From Bradyrhizobiaceae bacterium (GTDB taxonomy: Bacteria; Pseudomonadota; Alphaproteobacteria; Rhizobiales; Xanthobacteraceae), in the NCBI GenBank assembly GCA_020544565.1, contig CP078014.1, positions 3,784,016-3,848,015 of the forward strand: DNA of 64,000 nt. Direction: 5' to 3'. This document shows positions 26,455-35,316 of the stretch, piece by piece. The stretch's first letter is position 1. Each line of letters starts with the position of its first letter. The notes below the pieces were generated by a model. It did not search any database. It saw nothing but the letters and a program-made list of their open reading frames with translations, and was not told the origin of the DNA. Both the position numbers and the translations under genes were made by a program.

Positions 26455-27291
26455 CTATTGAGCGGCGGCAGGGTCGCCCCAGGCGATGAAGTCCGGCACC
26501 AGGAAATCCGATCGCGCCGCGGTGCCGAAGCGCAGCGGCGCGCCGGCGCTGTCGGTGATCGTGCCGCCGGCGGCGGTGACCACCGCATGGCCCGCGGCGA
26601 CGTCCCATTCCGAGGTCGGCGCCAGCCGTGGATAGACGTCCGCTTCGCCCTCGGCGATCCGGCCGAACTTCACCGCCGAGCCGAGCGCCAGCCGGATCGC
26701 GCCCGGCCGCGCCGCGATGAAACCGTCGGTGCGGCTGTCGCCATGGGAGCGGCTGACGGCGGCGGTCCATGCCCGGCCGGGGCCCGGGTGCGGACGGGTG
26801 CGGATCGGCCGGGCGTCAGCGGCGCGGCCGTCGGCGGTCAGGGTCAGGCGCTCGGCGCCACGCCCGACAAGGCCGCGCCAGATCAGCCCGAGCGCCGGGG
26901 CGGCGATGATGCCGAGCACCGGCCGGCCGTGGCTGACGAGGGCGAGGTTGACGGTGAATTCGTCGCGGCCGGCGATGAATTCGCGGGTGCCGTCAAGCGG
27001 ATCGATCAGGAAGAAGCTGCCCTCATAGGGCCGCGCCGCGAGGTGGGTGCGCTCCTCCGACAGCGCCGGGATACGGGGCGCGATCCGCGCCAGCCCCGCG
27101 GCGATGACGCGATCCGATGCGAGATCGGCCGCGGTCACCGGCGAGCCGTCGCTCTTGCCGTCCACCCGCAGGCCGGAGCGGTCCACGGCGAGGATCGCCG
27201 CCGCCGCCTGCGCGATCAGGCCGGTCAGCGGTTCCATCAGCGCCGCCACTTCGTCGTTCGTCACGGCGGCAGCCTCGTCCCGGTCGCTCAT
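26455..27291 (-). CDS. cysQ: CysQ-type 3'(2'),5'-bisphosphate nucleotidase
   Basis: From the ATG at 27291 this encodes 278 residues of the inositol-monophosphatase superfamily. Metal-site motifs are SPVTAADLASD, LSEERTH, LIDPLDGTREFI and SEWDVAAGHAVV. The DGTREF form and VTAAD segment favour CysQ over other members. CysQ removes 3'-phosphoadenosine 5'-phosphate made in sulfate assimilation. Magnesium ligands appear intact. Confidence 0.85.
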   Translation of the reverse strand: MSDRDEAAAVTNDEVAALMEPLTGLIAQAAAAILAVDRSGLRVDGKSDGSPVTAADLASDRVIAAGLARIAPRIPALSEERTHLAARPYEGSFFLIDPLDGTREFIAGRDEFTVNLALVSHGRPVLGIIAAPALGLIWRGLVGRGAERLTLTADGRAADARPIRTRPHPGPGRAWTAAVSRSHGDSRTDGFIAARPGAIRLALGSAVKFGRIAEGEADVYPRLAPTSEWDVAAGHAVVTAAGGTITDSAGAPLRFGTAARSDFLVPDFIAWGDPAAAQ

Positions 27292-27449
27292 TGTTGTTGT
27301 CGGCTCCCTGTCGCTGGCGTGGCCGCCTCGGTGGCCGCGCGCGCGGCCGCAGTGTATCAACGACCATCATAGGGGTGATTCGCGGCCGTCGCATGCGCGC
27401 CCCTGCGGCCGATCGCGGCCGACGCAGCGACATTGCAGGAAAGGTCCCC

Positions 27450-28145
27450 ATGTCCGGTACGCCAGCTTCCGATCCCGCAACTTCCAATCCCGCAACCCCC
27501 AGTGCTGCCCCCGACGCCATTGAGCTGGCTGCGCTGATGTGTTCGCGCGTCTGCCACGACCTCATCAATCCGGTGGGCGCCATCGTCAACGGGCTTGAAG
27601 TGTTCGACAGCAGTTCGAAGGAGGACGATCGCGAATTCGCCCTCGACCTGATCCGCAAGAGCGCGAAATCGACCTCGGCGCGGCTGCAGTTCTGCCGCAT
27701 CGCCTATGGCGCGGCCGGTTCCGCCGGCTCGCAGATCGACCTCGGCGAGGCGCAGAAGATCACCCGCGGCCATCTCGAGGACGACCGCACCCGCATCGTC
27801 TGGAACCTGCCGCACCTGCTGATGGCCAAGAACCGGGTCAAGCTGCTGCTCAACATGCTGGTGATCGCCCAGCAGGCGATCCCGCGCGGCGGCGAACTCA
27901 CCGTCGATCCGGTGGGCGAGGGCGACGCCATGGGGTTCCGCATCCGCGCCTCCGGCAGCCACGCCCGCGAGCCGCAGAATGTCGCCGCCCAGCTCACCGT
28001 CGAGAACGCCGGCGGCGTCACCGCCCACGGCGTGCAGCCCTATTACACCGCGCTGCTGGCGCAGGCGTGCGGGCTCAAGGTGTCGCTCGCGACCGAGACC
28101 GACGCGGCGACGCAAGCCAATTCGGTGGTGGTGGCCGCGGTGTGA
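27450..28145 (+). CDS. chpT: ChpT histidine phosphotransferase
   Basis: This 231-residue protein has LAALMCSRVCHDLINPVGAI, with the phospho-accepting His in CHDL (about residue 36), then a degenerate ATPase-like C-terminal domain without nucleotide-binding motifs. In Caulobacter and relatives ChpT takes phosphate from CckA and passes it to CtrA and CpdR. AGGAAAGG precedes the ATG. It sits directly upstream of the cheA operon and 6 kb from ctrA, so a phosphorelay member and its final target are close together. Confidence 0.92.
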   Translation: MSGTPASDPATSNPATPSAAPDAIELAALMCSRVCHDLINPVGAIVNGLEVFDSSSKEDDREFALDLIRKSAKSTSARLQFCRIAYGAAGSAGSQIDLGEAQKITRGHLEDDRTRIVWNLPHLLMAKNRVKLLLNMLVIAQQAIPRGGELTVDPVGEGDAMGFRIRASGSHAREPQNVAAQLTVENAGGVTAHGVQPYYTALLAQACGLKVSLATETDAATQANSVVVAAV

Positions 28146-28323
28146 TCCGCGCCGCCGCGCCGTCCACCAGGAGCGGGCCAAGGGCCGAGGATACCGCCGC
28201 GCCTCAGTAGTTTGTCGAAGGCATTCCTTTGCCGCGACTCAACCAAACTTAAACGCTTTGCGCCGACACTGCCCGCGTTGTGGTGGCGTGCCTTGCATGC
28301 CGTGTCGTGCGTCGGGCGGTGTC

Positions 28324-31002
28324 ATGGACGATCTGCTGCGGGAATTCCTCACCGAGACCAACGAGAGTCTCGATACCGTCGATAATCAGCTGGTGAAGTT
28401 CGAGCAGGACCCGAACAACGCCCGGATTCTCGACAACATCTTCCGCCTGGTGCACACCATCAAGGGCACCTGCGGCTTCCTCGGCCTGCCTCGGCTCGAA
28501 TCCCTCGCCCATGCCGCCGAGACGCTGATGGGCAAGTTCCGTGACGGCATGCCGGTCACCGGCGACGCCGTCACGCTCATTCTCTCCACCATCGACCGCA
28601 TCAAGGCCATTCTCGGCCGGCTCGAAGCCACCGAGGCCGAGCCCGACGGCTCCGACGCCGATCTGATCGAGGCGCTGCATGGCATGGCGGAGCACGGTGC
28701 GGTTGCGGCCGTCGCCGCCCCGGCCGCGCCGGCGGAACAGGCCGCCGTCACCACCGGCACGCTGGTGGTGCAGACGCTGGAGCGCGAGCTGCGCCCGGGC
28801 GAGGTGTCGCTCGACGAGCTGGAGCGCGTCTTCCGCGAGACCGCGGTGGAGGTCGTCGCCCCGCCGCCGCCCGCTGCCGCCGCGCCCGCTGCGGTTCCTG
28901 CACCGAAGAAAGCCGGCCCGAAGCCGTTCGTCGCCGAAGCCGAGGCCGGCGAGGGCGACAGGGTCGCCAACCAGTCGATCCGCGTCAATGTCGAGACCCT
29001 CGAACATCTGATGACGATGGTGTCCGAGCTGGTGCTGACCCGCAACCAGTTGCTGGAGATCAGTCGCCGCAACGAGGAAAGCGAATTCAAGGTGCCGCTG
29101 CAGCGGCTCTCCAACGTCACCGCCGAACTGCAGGAAGGCGTCATGAAGACGCGGATGCAGCCGATCGGCAACGCCTGGCAGAAGCTGCCGCGCATCGTGC
29201 GCGACCTGTCGGGCGAGCTCGGCAAGCAGATCGAACTGGAGATGCACGGCGCCGACACTGAACTCGACCGCCAGGTGCTCGACCTGATCAAGGACCCGCT
29301 CACCCACATGGTCCGCAACTCCGCCGACCATGGCCTCGAGAGCACCGCCGCGCGCGTCGCCGCCGGCAAGCCCGAGCAGGGCACCATCCGCGTCTCCGCC
29401 CATCACGAAGGCGGCCACATCATCATCGGCATCGCCGACAACGGCCGCGGCCTCGACACCGAGCGCATCCGGCACAAGGCGGTGCAGAACGGCCTCGTCA
29501 GCGAAGCCGACGCCGAGAAGATGACCGAGGCGCAGATTCACAAGTTCATCTTTGCGCCGGGCTTCTCCACCGCGGCGGCGGTGACCAGCGTGTCCGGCCG
29601 CGGCGTCGGCATGGACGTGGTGCGCACCAATATCGACCAGATCGGCGGCACCATCGACGTCAAGTCGGTGCCCGGCGAGGGCTCGAGCTTCACCATCAAG
29701 ATCCCGCTGACGCTGGCCATTGTCTCGGCGCTGATCGTCGAGGCCGCCGGCGACCGCTTCGCCATTCCGCAGCTCGCGGTGGTCGAGCTGGTGCGGGCGC
29801 GGGCCAATTCCGATCACCGCATCGAGCGCATCAAGGACACCCCGGTGCTGCGGCTGCGCAACAAGCTGCTGCCGCTGCTGCACCTCAAGAAGCTCCTCAA
29901 GATCGACGACGGCGCCTCGAGCGATCCCGAGAACGGTTTCATCGTCGTGACGCAGGTCGGCGGCCAGACCTTCGGCATCGTGGTGGACGGCGTGTTCCAC
30001 ACCGAGGAAATCGTGGTCAAGCCGATGTCCACCAAGCTGCGCCACATCGGCATGTTCTCGGGCAACACCATCCTCGGCGACGGCGCGGTGATCATGATCA
30101 TCGATCCCAACGGCATCGCCCAGTCGCTCGGCGCCGCGGCCGCGGCCCACACCGAGATCGCCGACGAGACCGCCACGGCGGCGGCCGGCACCGACGCGCA
30201 ATTGACCTCGCTCTTGGTGTTCCGCGCCGGCTCGCCGCAGCCGAAGGCGGTGCCGCTGGCGCTGGTGACGCGGCTCGAGGAGATCGCCGTGGACAGGATC
30301 GAGTTTTCCAACGGCCGCCACATGGTGCAGTACCGCGAGCAGCTGATGCCACTGGTCGAGATGGACGGCGTGACGATCCGCACGGGCGGCGTGCAGCCGA
30401 TCCTGGTGTTCGCCGACGACGGCCGCTCCATGGGCCTCGTGGTGGACGAGATCGTCGATATCGTCGAAGAGCACCTTAGCATCGAGGTGATGAGCTCGCG
30501 CGACGGCATTCTCGGCTCCGCCGTGGTTAAGGGCCAGGCGACCGAGGTGATCGACGTCGGCCACTATCTGCCGATGGCTTTCGCCGACTGGTTCAGCCGC
30601 AAGGAGATGCGCCCGTCGGCTTCGGCGCAGACCGTGCTGCTGGTGGACGACTCCGCCTTCTTCCGCAACATGCTGGCCCCGGTGCTGAAAGCCGCCGGCT
30701 ACCGCGTCACCGTGGCCGAGAGCGGCCGCGAGGGGCTCGGCGTGCTGCGCGCCGGCACCGTCGACGTGGTGCTGACCGATATCGAAATGCCGGACATGAA
30801 CGGCTTCGAATTCGCCGAGGCGATCCGCGCCGACCGCCGCATGGAAGCGATGCCGATCATCGCGCTGTCGTCGCTGGTGTCGCCGGCGGCCATCGAGCGT
30901 GGCCGTCAGGCCGGCTTCCACGACTATGTCGCGAAGTTCGACCGGCCGGGCCTGATCGCGGCGCTGAAAGAGCAGACCGCCGACATCCACCGGGCGGCAT
31001 GA
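28324..31002 (+). CDS. cheA: CheA chemotaxis histidine kinase with C-terminal receiver domain
   Basis: This 892-residue hybrid kinase starts at the ATG at 28324. Its P1 domain has phospho-His 44 in LVHTIKG, followed by an Ala/Pro-rich linker instead of a full P2 domain. Dimerisation (about 220-290) precedes the ATPase with THMVRNSADHGLE and IADNGRGLD. Two CheW-like regions follow (about 470-610 and 620-760), then a C-terminal REC domain (about 770-892) with LLVDDS, the acceptor Asp in VVLTDIEMPDMNG and Lys in YVAKFD. It receives signals from methyl-accepting receptors with CheW and phosphorylates CheY and CheB. Long antisense open frames over it are shadows. Confidence 0.93.
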   Translation: MDDLLREFLTETNESLDTVDNQLVKFEQDPNNARILDNIFRLVHTIKGTCGFLGLPRLESLAHAAETLMGKFRDGMPVTGDAVTLILSTIDRIKAILGRLEATEAEPDGSDADLIEALHGMAEHGAVAAVAAPAAPAEQAAVTTGTLVVQTLERELRPGEVSLDELERVFRETAVEVVAPPPPAAAAPAAVPAPKKAGPKPFVAEAEAGEGDRVANQSIRVNVETLEHLMTMVSELVLTRNQLLEISRRNEESEFKVPLQRLSNVTAELQEGVMKTRMQPIGNAWQKLPRIVRDLSGELGKQIELEMHGADTELDRQVLDLIKDPLTHMVRNSADHGLESTAARVAAGKPEQGTIRVSAHHEGGHIIIGIADNGRGLDTERIRHKAVQNGLVSEADAEKMTEAQIHKFIFAPGFSTAAAVTSVSGRGVGMDVVRTNIDQIGGTIDVKSVPGEGSSFTIKIPLTLAIVSALIVEAAGDRFAIPQLAVVELVRARANSDHRIERIKDTPVLRLRNKLLPLLHLKKLLKIDDGASSDPENGFIVVTQVGGQTFGIVVDGVFHTEEIVVKPMSTKLRHIGMFSGNTILGDGAVIMIIDPNGIAQSLGAAAAAHTEIADETATAAAGTDAQLTSLLVFRAGSPQPKAVPLALVTRLEEIAVDRIEFSNGRHMVQYREQLMPLVEMDGVTIRTGGVQPILVFADDGRSMGLVVDEIVDIVEEHLSIEVMSSRDGILGSAVVKGQATEVIDVGHYLPMAFADWFSRKEMRPSASAQTVLLVDDSAFFRNMLAPVLKAAGYRVTVAESGREGLGVLRAGTVDVVLTDIEMPDMNGFEFAEAIRADRRMEAMPIIALSSLVSPAAIERGRQAGFHDYVAKFDRPGLIAALKEQTADIHRAA

Positions 31003-31013
31003 GAGGCAGGGTC

Positions 31014-31484
31014 ATGACCGACATCATCGAGGGCACCGAGCGCGGCATCACCGAATACGTCACCGCCATGATCGGCGGGCAACTGTTCGGCCTGCCGATC
31101 GCGCGGGTGCAGGACGTGTTCATGCCGGAGCGGCTGACGCGGGTGCCGCTGGCGACGAGCGACGTCGCCGGCGTGCTCAATCTGCGCGGGCGCATCGTCA
31201 CCGCGATCGACATGCGCGCGCGCCTCGGCCTGCCGCGGCACGAGGACGGCCGGCCGCCGATGGCGGTGGGCGTCGATCTGCGCGGCGAATCCTACGGTCT
31301 TCTGATCGACGCCATCGGCGAGGTGCTGAAACTGCCCGACGACGGCCGCGAAGTGAACCCGGTCAATCTCGATCCGCGCATGGCCAAGATGGCGGGCGGG
31401 GTACACCGGCTCGACGGACAGCTGATGGTGGTGCTCGATGTCGATCGGGTGCTCGAAATCGCGCCCGACATGCTGGCCGCGTGA
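31014..31484 (+). CDS. cheW: CheW chemotaxis coupling protein
   Basis: This 156-residue protein forms one CheW/SH3-like double barrel: YVTAMIGGQLFGLPIARVQDVF, LNLRGRIVTAIDMRARLG and VLDVDRVLE. It couples receptors to CheA. It begins 11 bases after cheA, consistent with one transcript. The ATG at 31014 is preferred over an upstream in-frame ATG at 30999. Confidence 0.92.
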   Translation: MTDIIEGTERGITEYVTAMIGGQLFGLPIARVQDVFMPERLTRVPLATSDVAGVLNLRGRIVTAIDMRARLGLPRHEDGRPPMAVGVDLRGESYGLLIDAIGEVLKLPDDGREVNPVNLDPRMAKMAGGVHRLDGQLMVVLDVDRVLEIAPDMLAA

Positions 31485-31569
31485 GTGCGGCGCGGAGGAA
31501 TGGTCCAGAGCAAACGGCCCGCACGGGACGGCAACGGCCGGCACGGGCGCGCAGAAAAAAGAGGCTGGA

Positions 31570-31935
<366 letters not shown>

Positions 31936-32024
31936 GGCTTCCTGCGTCGGGTTGGCGTCGTCGCTCCATCGCTTGGCGTCGCGCGATGGCGGTGGGAGTA
32001 GAGTTGCGTGGGGTTGGTTGTTCG

Positions 32025-33203
32025 ATGAGTGTTGCAGTGTTGACCACCCGCGGCGCAGTTCCTCACCGGCACCAACCGCTGCGCGTGATGGTGGTCGACG
32101 ATTCCGCCGTGATCCGCGGCTTGATCTCGCGCTGGATCGAGGCGGAAGCGGACATGACGGTGGTGGCCTCGCTGCGCACCGGGGTTGACGCCGTCAACCA
32201 GGTGGCGCGCGTCGCGCCCGATGTCGTGGTGCTCGATATCGAGATGCCGGACATGGACGGCATCTCCGCGCTGCCGCTGCTGCTCGAAAAACGCCGCGAC
32301 CTCGTCGTCATCATGGCGTCGACGCTGACCCGCCGCAACGCCGAGATCAGCTTCAGGGCGCTGGCGCTCGGTGCGTCCGACTACATTCCGAAGCCCGAGA
32401 GCGCGCGCGATGCGTCCGCCGCCGACGTATTCAAGCGCGATCTGATCGACAAGATCCGTCATCTCGGCGCGCGCGGCCGCCGCCGCGCCGGCGTCGCGGG
32501 TTCGCCGCAGGCGCAGCCTGCTCCCGTGCAGGCCGCCCCCGTGCGGCCGGCCGCTGCGCCGGTCGGTCCGGCATCGGTTCCCGCCCGCATCGCGCTGCGG
32601 CCGTTCGGCGTGCTCGCGCCGCGTGTCCTTCTGGTCGGCTCCTCCACCGGCGGCCCGCAGGCGCTGATGGCGCTGGTCGCCGGCATCGGCGCGGTGATCG
32701 ACCGCGTTCCGGTGCTGATCACCCAGCATATGCCGCCGACCTTCACCACCATCCTCGCCGAGCATCTGGCGCGCGCCAGCGGCCGCCCCGCCGCCGAGGG
32801 GACGGACGGCGAGCCGGTGCGGGCCGGGCGCATCTATCTCGCCCCCGGCGGCCGCCACATGCGCGTGGCGCGTGCTGCCGGCGGCTTGCCGATGATCGCC
32901 CTCGACGACGGTCCGCAGGTCAATTTCTGCCGGCCCGCGGTCGATCCGCTGTTCTCGTCGGCGGTCGATGTCTGGCAGGGCGCCATCGTCGCGGTGGTGC
33001 TGACCGGCATGGGCGCGGACGGCGCCAATGGCGGGCGCGATATCGTCGCCGCCGGCGGCAGCGTCATGGCGCAGGACGAGGCCACCAGCGTGGTGTGGGG
33101 CATGCCGGGGGCCGCGGCCGCCGCCGGCATCTGTTCGGCCGTGCTGCCGCTCGATCAGATCGCGCCCAGAGTGGAGCGGCTATTTTCAGGAGTTCGCGGG
33201 TGA
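32025..33203 (+). CDS. cheB: CheB protein-glutamate methylesterase
   Basis: From the ATG at 32025 this encodes 392 residues; an in-frame ATG at 31986 would add 13. The N-terminal receiver has MVVDDSAVIR and the acceptor Asp in VVVLDIEMPDMDG. A Pro/Ala-rich linker leads to the methylesterase domain with catalytic Ser in VGSSTGGPQAL, His in TQHMPP and Asp in TGMGADGA. It removes methyl groups from chemoreceptors. Its stop overlaps the cheR start by four bases (GTGA). Confidence 0.9.
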   Translation: MSVAVLTTRGAVPHRHQPLRVMVVDDSAVIRGLISRWIEAEADMTVVASLRTGVDAVNQVARVAPDVVVLDIEMPDMDGISALPLLLEKRRDLVVIMASTLTRRNAEISFRALALGASDYIPKPESARDASAADVFKRDLIDKIRHLGARGRRRAGVAGSPQAQPAPVQAAPVRPAAAPVGPASVPARIALRPFGVLAPRVLLVGSSTGGPQALMALVAGIGAVIDRVPVLITQHMPPTFTTILAEHLARASGRPAAEGTDGEPVRAGRIYLAPGGRHMRVARAAGGLPMIALDDGPQVNFCRPAVDPLFSSAVDVWQGAIVAVVLTGMGADGANGGRDIVAAGGSVMAQDEATSVVWGMPGAAAAAGICSAVLPLDQIAPRVERLFSGVRG

Positions 33204-34069
33204 CGCCCTTCGATTACGACTACCTGCGCAGGTTCCTCAAGGAACGCTCCGGCCTGCTGCTGTCGGCGGACAAGCAGTATCTGGTCGAAAGCCGGCTGCT
33301 GCCGCTGGCGCGACGGGCCGGACTGACAGGCATCGGCGATGTGGTGCAGGCGATCCGCAACGGCTCGGAAGCCATCATCGTCGACGTGGTCGAAGCCATG
33401 ACCACCAATGAGACCTTCTTCTTCCGCGACAAGCTTCCCTTCGACCACGTCCGCGACACCGTGCTGCCGGAGCTGCTGCGGGCGCGCGAGAACCGCCGTA
33501 GCCTGCGCATCTGGTGCGCGGCCGCCTCCACCGGGCAGGAGCCTTATTCGCTGGCGATGATCGTCAAGGAGCTGCTGCCCGCCGGCTGGCGCGCGGAGAT
33601 CGTCGCCACCGACCTGTCCCTTGAGGTGCTGGAAAAGGCGCGGGCCGGACTCTACAGCCAGTTCGAGGTGCAGCGCGGCCTGCCGATCCAGTTGCTGGTG
33701 AAGCATTTCACCCAGCTCGGCGACGTATGGCAGCTCCATCCCGACATCCGCGCCATGGTGCAGTATCGCCAGCTCAACCTGCTGCACGACTTCTCGCATC
33801 TGGGCAAATTCGACATCATCTTCTGCCGCAACGTGCTGATCTATTTCGATCAGGCCACCAAGGCCGACGTGTTCGGCCGGATGCAGCGGGTCAGCGAGGC
33901 CGATGGCTGCCTGTTCCTCGGCGCCGCCGAAACCGTGGTCGGGCTGACCGATGCCTATCGCGCCCGGCCGGACCTGCGCGGCGTCTATGTGCCGACCGGT
34001 ACGCGGCCGGCGCTGTCGCTGGTGCCGTCGATGACGGCCGGTGTTCATCGCGGCGTGGCGATCGGCTGA
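33200..34069 (+). CDS. cheR: CheR chemoreceptor methyltransferase
   Basis: The GTG at 33200, with AGGAG at 33188-33192, gives 289 residues and overlaps cheB by four bases. The N-terminal helical domain is followed by a SAM-binding domain with MTTNETFFFRD, IWCAAASTGQEPYSLAM and IIFCRNVLIYF. It methylates glutamates of chemoreceptors. All catalytic motifs appear intact. It closes the cheA-W-Y-B-R operon; no receptor gene is in this window. Confidence 0.92.
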   Translation: MTPFDYDYLRRFLKERSGLLLSADKQYLVESRLLPLARRAGLTGIGDVVQAIRNGSEAIIVDVVEAMTTNETFFFRDKLPFDHVRDTVLPELLRARENRRSLRIWCAAASTGQEPYSLAMIVKELLPAGWRAEIVATDLSLEVLEKARAGLYSQFEVQRGLPIQLLVKHFTQLGDVWQLHPDIRAMVQYRQLNLLHDFSHLGKFDIIFCRNVLIYFDQATKADVFGRMQRVSEADGCLFLGAAETVVGLTDAYRARPDLRGVYVPTGTRPALSLVPSMTAGVHRGVAIG

Positions 34070-34187
34070 CGCCTGCCCCCGGACCGCGGGGTGTTTGGCG
34101 TGGTTTGTGGGCCGCTCCGCCGCGCCGCGGTTTCGCCGTTTGCGCCGAAGTCCGTCACCGTTCCGCCTTATGGCGAGGACGGGGCCC

Positions 34188-34218
34188 CAAAACAAAGACC
34201 CCGCCATTTGCGGCGGGG
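34188..34218 (-). terminator. Rho-independent terminator of ctrA
   Basis: CCCCGCC at 34199-34205 and GGCGGGG at 34212-34218 form a 7-bp GC stem with a 6-nt loop. Read on the minus strand it is followed by TCTTTGTTTT, a T-rich tract. It lies 28 bases beyond the ctrA stop. Confidence 0.8.
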
Positions 34219-34246
34219 TTCAGTCTGGGAGGAACTCCAGAAACGG

Positions 34247-34948
34247 TCAGGCGGGGATGCGAACCTCGTCGTCATGCGGCTCGCGCAGCACGTAGCCGCG
34301 GCCCCACACGGTCTCGATGAAGTTGCGGCCTTCCGACGCGTTCGCGAGCTTCTTGCGCAGCTTGCAGATGAAGACGTCGATGATCTTGAGTTCGGGCTCG
34401 TCCATGCCGCCATAGAGATGGTTGAGGAACATCTCCTTGGTCAGGGTGGTGCCCTTGCGCAGCGAGAGCAGCTCCAGCATCTGATATTCCTTGCCGGTCA
34501 GATGTACGCGCTGGCCGCCGACTTCGACGGTCTTGGTGTCGAGATTGACCACGAGATCGCCGGTCTGGATCACCGACTGGGCATGGCCCTTGGAGCGGCG
34601 CACGATGGCGTGGATGCGGGCGATCAGCTCGTCCTTGTGGAACGGCTTGGTCATGTAGTCGTCGGCGCCGACGCCGAGGCCCTTGACCTTGTCCTCGATG
34701 CCGGCGAGGCCGGAGAGGATCAGAATGGGAGTCTTGATCTTCGAGACGCGAAGCTGCTTGAGAACGTCATATCCGGACATGTCCGGCAGGTTCAGATCGA
34801 GCAGGATGATATCGTAATCGTAGAGCTTGCCGAGATCGACGCCTTCTTCCCCGAGGTCCGTCGTGTAGACGTTGAAGCTCTCGGATTTGAGCATCAGCTC
34901 AATCGACTGCGCAGTGGCGCTGTCATCTTCAATCAGCAATACGCGCAT
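34247..34948 (-). CDS. ctrA: CtrA cell-cycle master response regulator
   Basis: This 233-residue OmpR-type regulator has receiver motifs MRVLLIEDD, the acceptor Asp in DIILLDLNLPDMSG (about residue 51) and TKPFHKDELIARI. The winged HTH contains EYQMLELLSLRKGTTLTKEM and ELKIIDVFICKLRKKL. This is the hallmark CtrA sequence, which in alphaproteobacteria controls division, motility and DNA methylation genes. Its promoter region carries a cluster of GANTC sites. It is convergent with the che operon and divergent from fliI. Confidence 0.97.
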   Translation of the reverse strand: MRVLLIEDDSATAQSIELMLKSESFNVYTTDLGEEGVDLGKLYDYDIILLDLNLPDMSGYDVLKQLRVSKIKTPILILSGLAGIEDKVKGLGVGADDYMTKPFHKDELIARIHAIVRRSKGHAQSVIQTGDLVVNLDTKTVEVGGQRVHLTGKEYQMLELLSLRKGTTLTKEMFLNHLYGGMDEPELKIIDVFICKLRKKLANASEGRNFIETVWGRGYVLREPHDDEVRIPA

Positions 34949-34992
34949 GCCAGTCCCCTTTAGTCGCCGCTCCGGGCGTCAGGCCGGCCGCA

Positions 34993-35193
34993 GACTCGCG
35001 GCACTGGAAAACGCCTTTGAACAACTGATTCGGATCCTGACGACATATGGTTAACAAAAGCTGATTCCCGTGTGCAAGCGCTATCGTGCAATTTTCATCG
35101 AATCGCACTAAGATGTTGCCTGCAGGCAGCTTTTCTCTACCCAGCCGTTCAAGTTCCACATTAAGAGCCGGGCTTAACCGACTCCTGCGACTC
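34993..35193. promoter_or_regulatory. GANTC (CcrM) site cluster and TTAA half-sites between ctrA and fliI
   Basis: Six GANTC sites lie in 200 bases: 34993, 35027, 35063, 35100, 35180 and 35189 (5 bp each). TTAA half-sites of the CtrA type lie at 35051, 35161, 35174, 35250 and 35274, none at the exact 7-bp spacing. The ctrA promoter of Caulobacter is known to be sensitive to methylation of a GANTC site and to CtrA itself. The interval 34949-35316 holds no gene. Confidence 0.65.
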
Positions 35194-35316
35194 GCCCCTT
35201 CGTTCTGCAGGTCGAGCACGCCCAGTCACCAAAGACAGTGACGCAATGATTAACGATGCGGGTAAACACAGGGTTAAGGGGATCCCGCCCTGTTGTGGAA
35301 ACTTAAGGTTTTCGCA

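Noticed and set aside
28249..30990. Open frame of over 900 codons on the minus strand opposite cheA
   Set aside because: It is the mirror of a GC-rich gene with strong third-position bias. The translation is rich in H, R, D, G and A with no domain, whereas cheA on the plus strand is unmistakable.
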